From: Anaerolineae bacterium
Lineage (GTDB): Bacteria; Chloroflexota; Anaerolineae; Promineifilales; Promineifilaceae
Assembly: GCA_023384415.1 (NCBI GenBank)
Contig: JAHDWJ010000034.1
Location: 1-54,007 of the forward strand
Reading direction: 5' to 3'
Length of the DNA stretch: 54,007 bases
Shown here: positions 51,924-54,007 of the stretch, one piece after another
Position numbering within the stretch: the first letter of the stretch is position 1
Layout of the letters: the number at the start of each line of letters is the position of its first letter
Translations under genes and position numbers: made by a program
The notes under the pieces: generated by a model
Seen by the model: only the letters and a program-made list of their open reading frames with translations
Told to the model about the DNA's origin: nothing
Databases searched by the model: none

Positions 51924-52489
51924 GGCGAGTGATTTTATGCGTGATGAATAAACAGGCCAAATTAACTCTGTATGGTCAAAAGATTTTACCGGCTTTGTGT
52001 GCTGTGTGATACATAAAAAAAACGGTTTAGCCAGTAGGATATTGACGCTTTGCACACCACACCTTTTTAACCCACCGCAGTTTCCTCAACCAGCAGCAAG
52101 CCTTTAGGAATTTGCCAGGTAATGCGTGAGGCCGGAGTTCTCTCTATCGCCCCTCGCGCATCGTGACTTGTCAACTCCACGAACGGCCTTTGCCAAAAAT
52201 GGTGGTAAGCAGTGTCGCACAACTTTCTTACTTGTGCGGGCAAGAAAGAATCTTGCCTATAACTCGAAAACATTGAGAAGTTGTCCCACGAATGCGCCAA
52301 GAGTCCAATTGACTCGTCGGAAAATGACCATGCAGGTTTCGGACACTATTCGGACGGGTATTGGACAGTGACCCGGTATGGTGTTGACAACTGGTTGATC
52401 CAGGATTGATGAAAATCTATCCCTTGCTTCATCCGTATTCTTTCTATCCGTGTTTTGGTATCTGGTTTTGTATGTAAAGGAGTTTAGCT
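51924..52489. other. Intergenic region with dispersed element
   Basis: A 566-bp gap between divergent genes. It holds the second copy of the AACTTTCTTACTTGTG element (52196-52257). A short minus-strand open frame (52067-52300) overlaps that element and is not believed to be a gene. A good AAGGAG lies just before the FAD enzyme at 52477-52482. Confidence 0.65.
52196..52257. repeat. Dispersed element containing CAACTTTCTTACTTGTG, copy 2
   Basis: The 17-mer is at 52220-52236. Flanks resemble 5660-5720 loosely (GCAGTG before, AAGAA..CTTG after). Copies about 46 kb apart in unrelated intergenic regions suggest a genome-wide family. Confidence 0.6.
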
Positions 52490-53923
52490 ATGTCTCGGTA
52501 TCAACAAGCAATCGTTATTGGGGGTAGTGTAGCCGGTCTGACAGCGGCCCGAATGCTGACAGATCATTTTGAGCGGGTTACTGTGATCGAACGGGATCGT
52601 TTGCAGGATAACCCAGATTATCGTAAGGGGGTACCTCAAACCCGCCATGCCCATCTTTTGCTGCTGCGTGGGATGCACAATCTGGATAAGATGTTTCCTG
52701 GATTGAGCCAGGAGCTGGCAGACGCAGGTGGGGTGATTGTGAATGTTGGTCAGGAGTTGATAGCCTACATGCGTGGGAACTGGCTGCCTTCTTTTACCAG
52801 TGACCTGAACCCAATTGCGTGCAGCCGGCCGCTCCTGGAGCAAACGATTTACCGCCGGTTGACGGCCAACCCGCAGGTCAATTTTATCGAAGAAGTGGAA
52901 GTATGTGGCCTGCTGACGGATGAGGCCCGCAGCCACGCTACGGGAATCAGCTACCGTTCGCGCCAGGCCGGTGGAGAATTACAAACGTTAATGGCAGACC
53001 TGGTGGTGGATGCCAGCGGCCGCACCTCTAACACGCCCAAATGGTTAGAAGGGTTGGGGTATGCCCCGCCCGCAGAGACAACGGTCAACTCTTTCCCGGG
53101 TTACGCCACCCGCATTTATGAGCGGCCAGCTAACTTCAACGAACATTGGAAAGCGGCCGCGATCTTCCCCGTCGCTCCCCATAACACCCGTGGGGTTGTG
53201 ATTCTGCCTTTGGAAGGCAACCGGTGGCATGTCACCCTGATGGGGATTCAGAAAGATTATCCCCCCACCGATGAAGAAGGGTTTATGGCCTTTTTGCGCG
53301 ACCTGCCGACGGACAAGATTTACCACATCCTCAAAGAGGCGCGGCCGCTCAGCAGCATCATCGGCTACCGTAAAGCGGAGAACCGGCTGTACCATTATGA
53401 TCGTCTGCCCCGGTACCTGGAGCGGTTTGTGGTACTGGGTGATGCCGTATATGCCCTGAACCCGGTTTATGGGCAGGGGATGACCGTAGCTACCATGGGC
53501 AGCCAGACGTTGGCCGACTGTTTGCAAGCGCAAAAGGGGAATGGGGACGCGGCCGCGTTGACCGGCCTGGCCCGTCGTTTCCAAAAAGCGTTAGGCAAAG
53601 TCATCGCAGGTCCCTGGCAAATGGCTACCGGTGAAGATATGCGCTGGCCCGAAACCGTCGGTGGGGAAGGTCTGGATTTGCCCACCCGCCTGGTGCAAAA
53701 ATATATGGACAAATATATGGAAGCGATGGCCTTCAACGCCGAACTGACCGCTCAATTTTTCACCGTGCAGCAGATGATGGCCGGCCCGGAAACCATCCTG
53801 CACCCCAAGAAAATGTGGGCCGTCTTCACGACTTTGCGCCAGGCTCGTCGTCAGGCCCAGCAGCAAAGCAATACGGCTGGCTCATGGCAGCAAACGATGA
53901 TGCCCGCTGGTGGTGGAGATTAG
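52490..53923 (+). CDS. FAD-dependent oxidoreductase/monooxygenase
   Basis: A 477-residue flavoprotein of the PHBH/geranylgeranyl-reductase-like group. The N-terminal dinucleotide motif is AIVIGGSVAGLTAARML (about residues 7-23). GDAVYALNPVYGQGMTVA (about 315-332) is the second FAD-binding motif. DLVVDASGRTSNTPKWL is a third. The N-terminal GVPQTRHAHLLLLRG motif occurs in halogenase- and hydroxylase-like members, so the substrate is probably an aromatic or isoprenoid compound. A clear ribosome-binding site precedes ATG 52490. Confidence 0.85.
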   Translation: MSRYQQAIVIGGSVAGLTAARMLTDHFERVTVIERDRLQDNPDYRKGVPQTRHAHLLLLRGMHNLDKMFPGLSQELADAGGVIVNVGQELIAYMRGNWLPSFTSDLNPIACSRPLLEQTIYRRLTANPQVNFIEEVEVCGLLTDEARSHATGISYRSRQAGGELQTLMADLVVDASGRTSNTPKWLEGLGYAPPAETTVNSFPGYATRIYERPANFNEHWKAAAIFPVAPHNTRGVVILPLEGNRWHVTLMGIQKDYPPTDEEGFMAFLRDLPTDKIYHILKEARPLSSIIGYRKAENRLYHYDRLPRYLERFVVLGDAVYALNPVYGQGMTVATMGSQTLADCLQAQKGNGDAAALTGLARRFQKALGKVIAGPWQMATGEDMRWPETVGGEGLDLPTRLVQKYMDKYMEAMAFNAELTAQFFTVQQMMAGPETILHPKKMWAVFTTLRQARRQAQQQSNTAGSWQQTMMPAGGGD

Positions 53924-54007
53924 AGTAGGTTATGACTGTATTGATGTATTAGTTACCTAAATTTTGTGCCAATAAGGGCACAAGTCATCAAAAGATGACG
54001 ATGACAG

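Noticed and set aside
52067..52300. Minus-strand open frame of 77 codons
   Set aside because: It overlaps the dispersed AACTTTCTTACTTGTG element, which recurs at 5660, and shows no coding signal outside it.
1..54007. tRNA or rRNA genes
   Set aside because: No GGTTCGA-type T-arm within a cloverleaf and no rRNA-like sequence was seen on either strand.

Overview
The window looks like a stretch of chromosome from an uncultured bacterium, most likely a Chloroflexota (Anaerolineae/Ardenticatenia-like) member. I infer this from moderate-high GC, the overall gene set and the absence of typical proteobacterial operons; it is not proven by any marker gene. About 44 protein genes on both strands cover roughly 90% of it. 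I found no rRNA, tRNA, CRISPR array, prophage or complete insertion sequence.

Layout. 1-1873: the 5' part of a STAND (NB-ARC) ATPase with 42-residue TPR repeats, cut by the window edge. 2150-8483: a class V aminotransferase (Mo-cofactor sulfurase-like), a SAM methyltransferase interrupted by an in-frame UGA, a polytopic membrane protein, a DUF1385 protein, a TPR/cyclin-fold protein and endonuclease III. 8692-16331: an acyl-CoA mutase large subunit with isobutyryl-CoA-mutase-type specificity residues, MurJ, a Zn/Cd P1B-ATPase, pyrophosphatase and homoserine kinase. 16696-22519: three tandem secreted or lipoprotein clan GH-A glycosidase-like paralogues. 22635-30612: homospermidine synthase, a CopD-like protein, RtcA, RNase Z, a DUF4351/Rpn-type nuclease, a homologue of cyanobacterial acyl-ACP reductase, an SRPBCC protein and a zinc-ribbon protein. 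30815-31317: a YefM/YoeB toxin-antitoxin pair whose antitoxin appears to start at AUA. 31501-43774: cyclophilin, Tgt, UppP, a GNAT/methyltransferase pair, inositol monophosphatase, an FHA protein, a PfkB kinase, an orphan ParA, prephenate dehydratase, an alpha/beta hydrolase, a sugar-type binding lipoprotein and CoaX. 43990-48752: a two-gene Eco57I-like restriction-modification system. 48793-53923: a truncated-looking hypothetical gene, a THUMP RNA methyltransferase, a 14-TM MFS exporter and an FAD oxidoreductase.

The most striking signal is not a gene. The 8-bp palindrome GCGGCCGC occurs about 100 times (101 by hand count), where about 2 would be expected from composition. Around 40 of the copies are the full 10-mer CGCGGCCGCG. 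It lies mostly in coding DNA and is mostly read as Ala-Ala-Ala. This is the behaviour of the cyanobacterial Highly Iterated Palindrome HIP1 (GCGATCGC) but with a different sequence. It is absent from one 5.8-kb block, 43439-49203, which is the restriction-modification locus. That block carries its own enriched palindrome, ACGGCCGT, so it looks recently acquired.

Intergenic DNA is rich in small repeats: heptanucleotide tandem repeats (GGAGACT, GAATTAT, AATTCCT) hugging starts and stops, an 85-bp repeat pair, a 47-bp inverted dispersed repeat, CACAGATGAACACAGAT-type elements, and nested palindromes built on AACCTTCGGAAGGTT. All counts and alignments were made by eye and should be rerun computationally.
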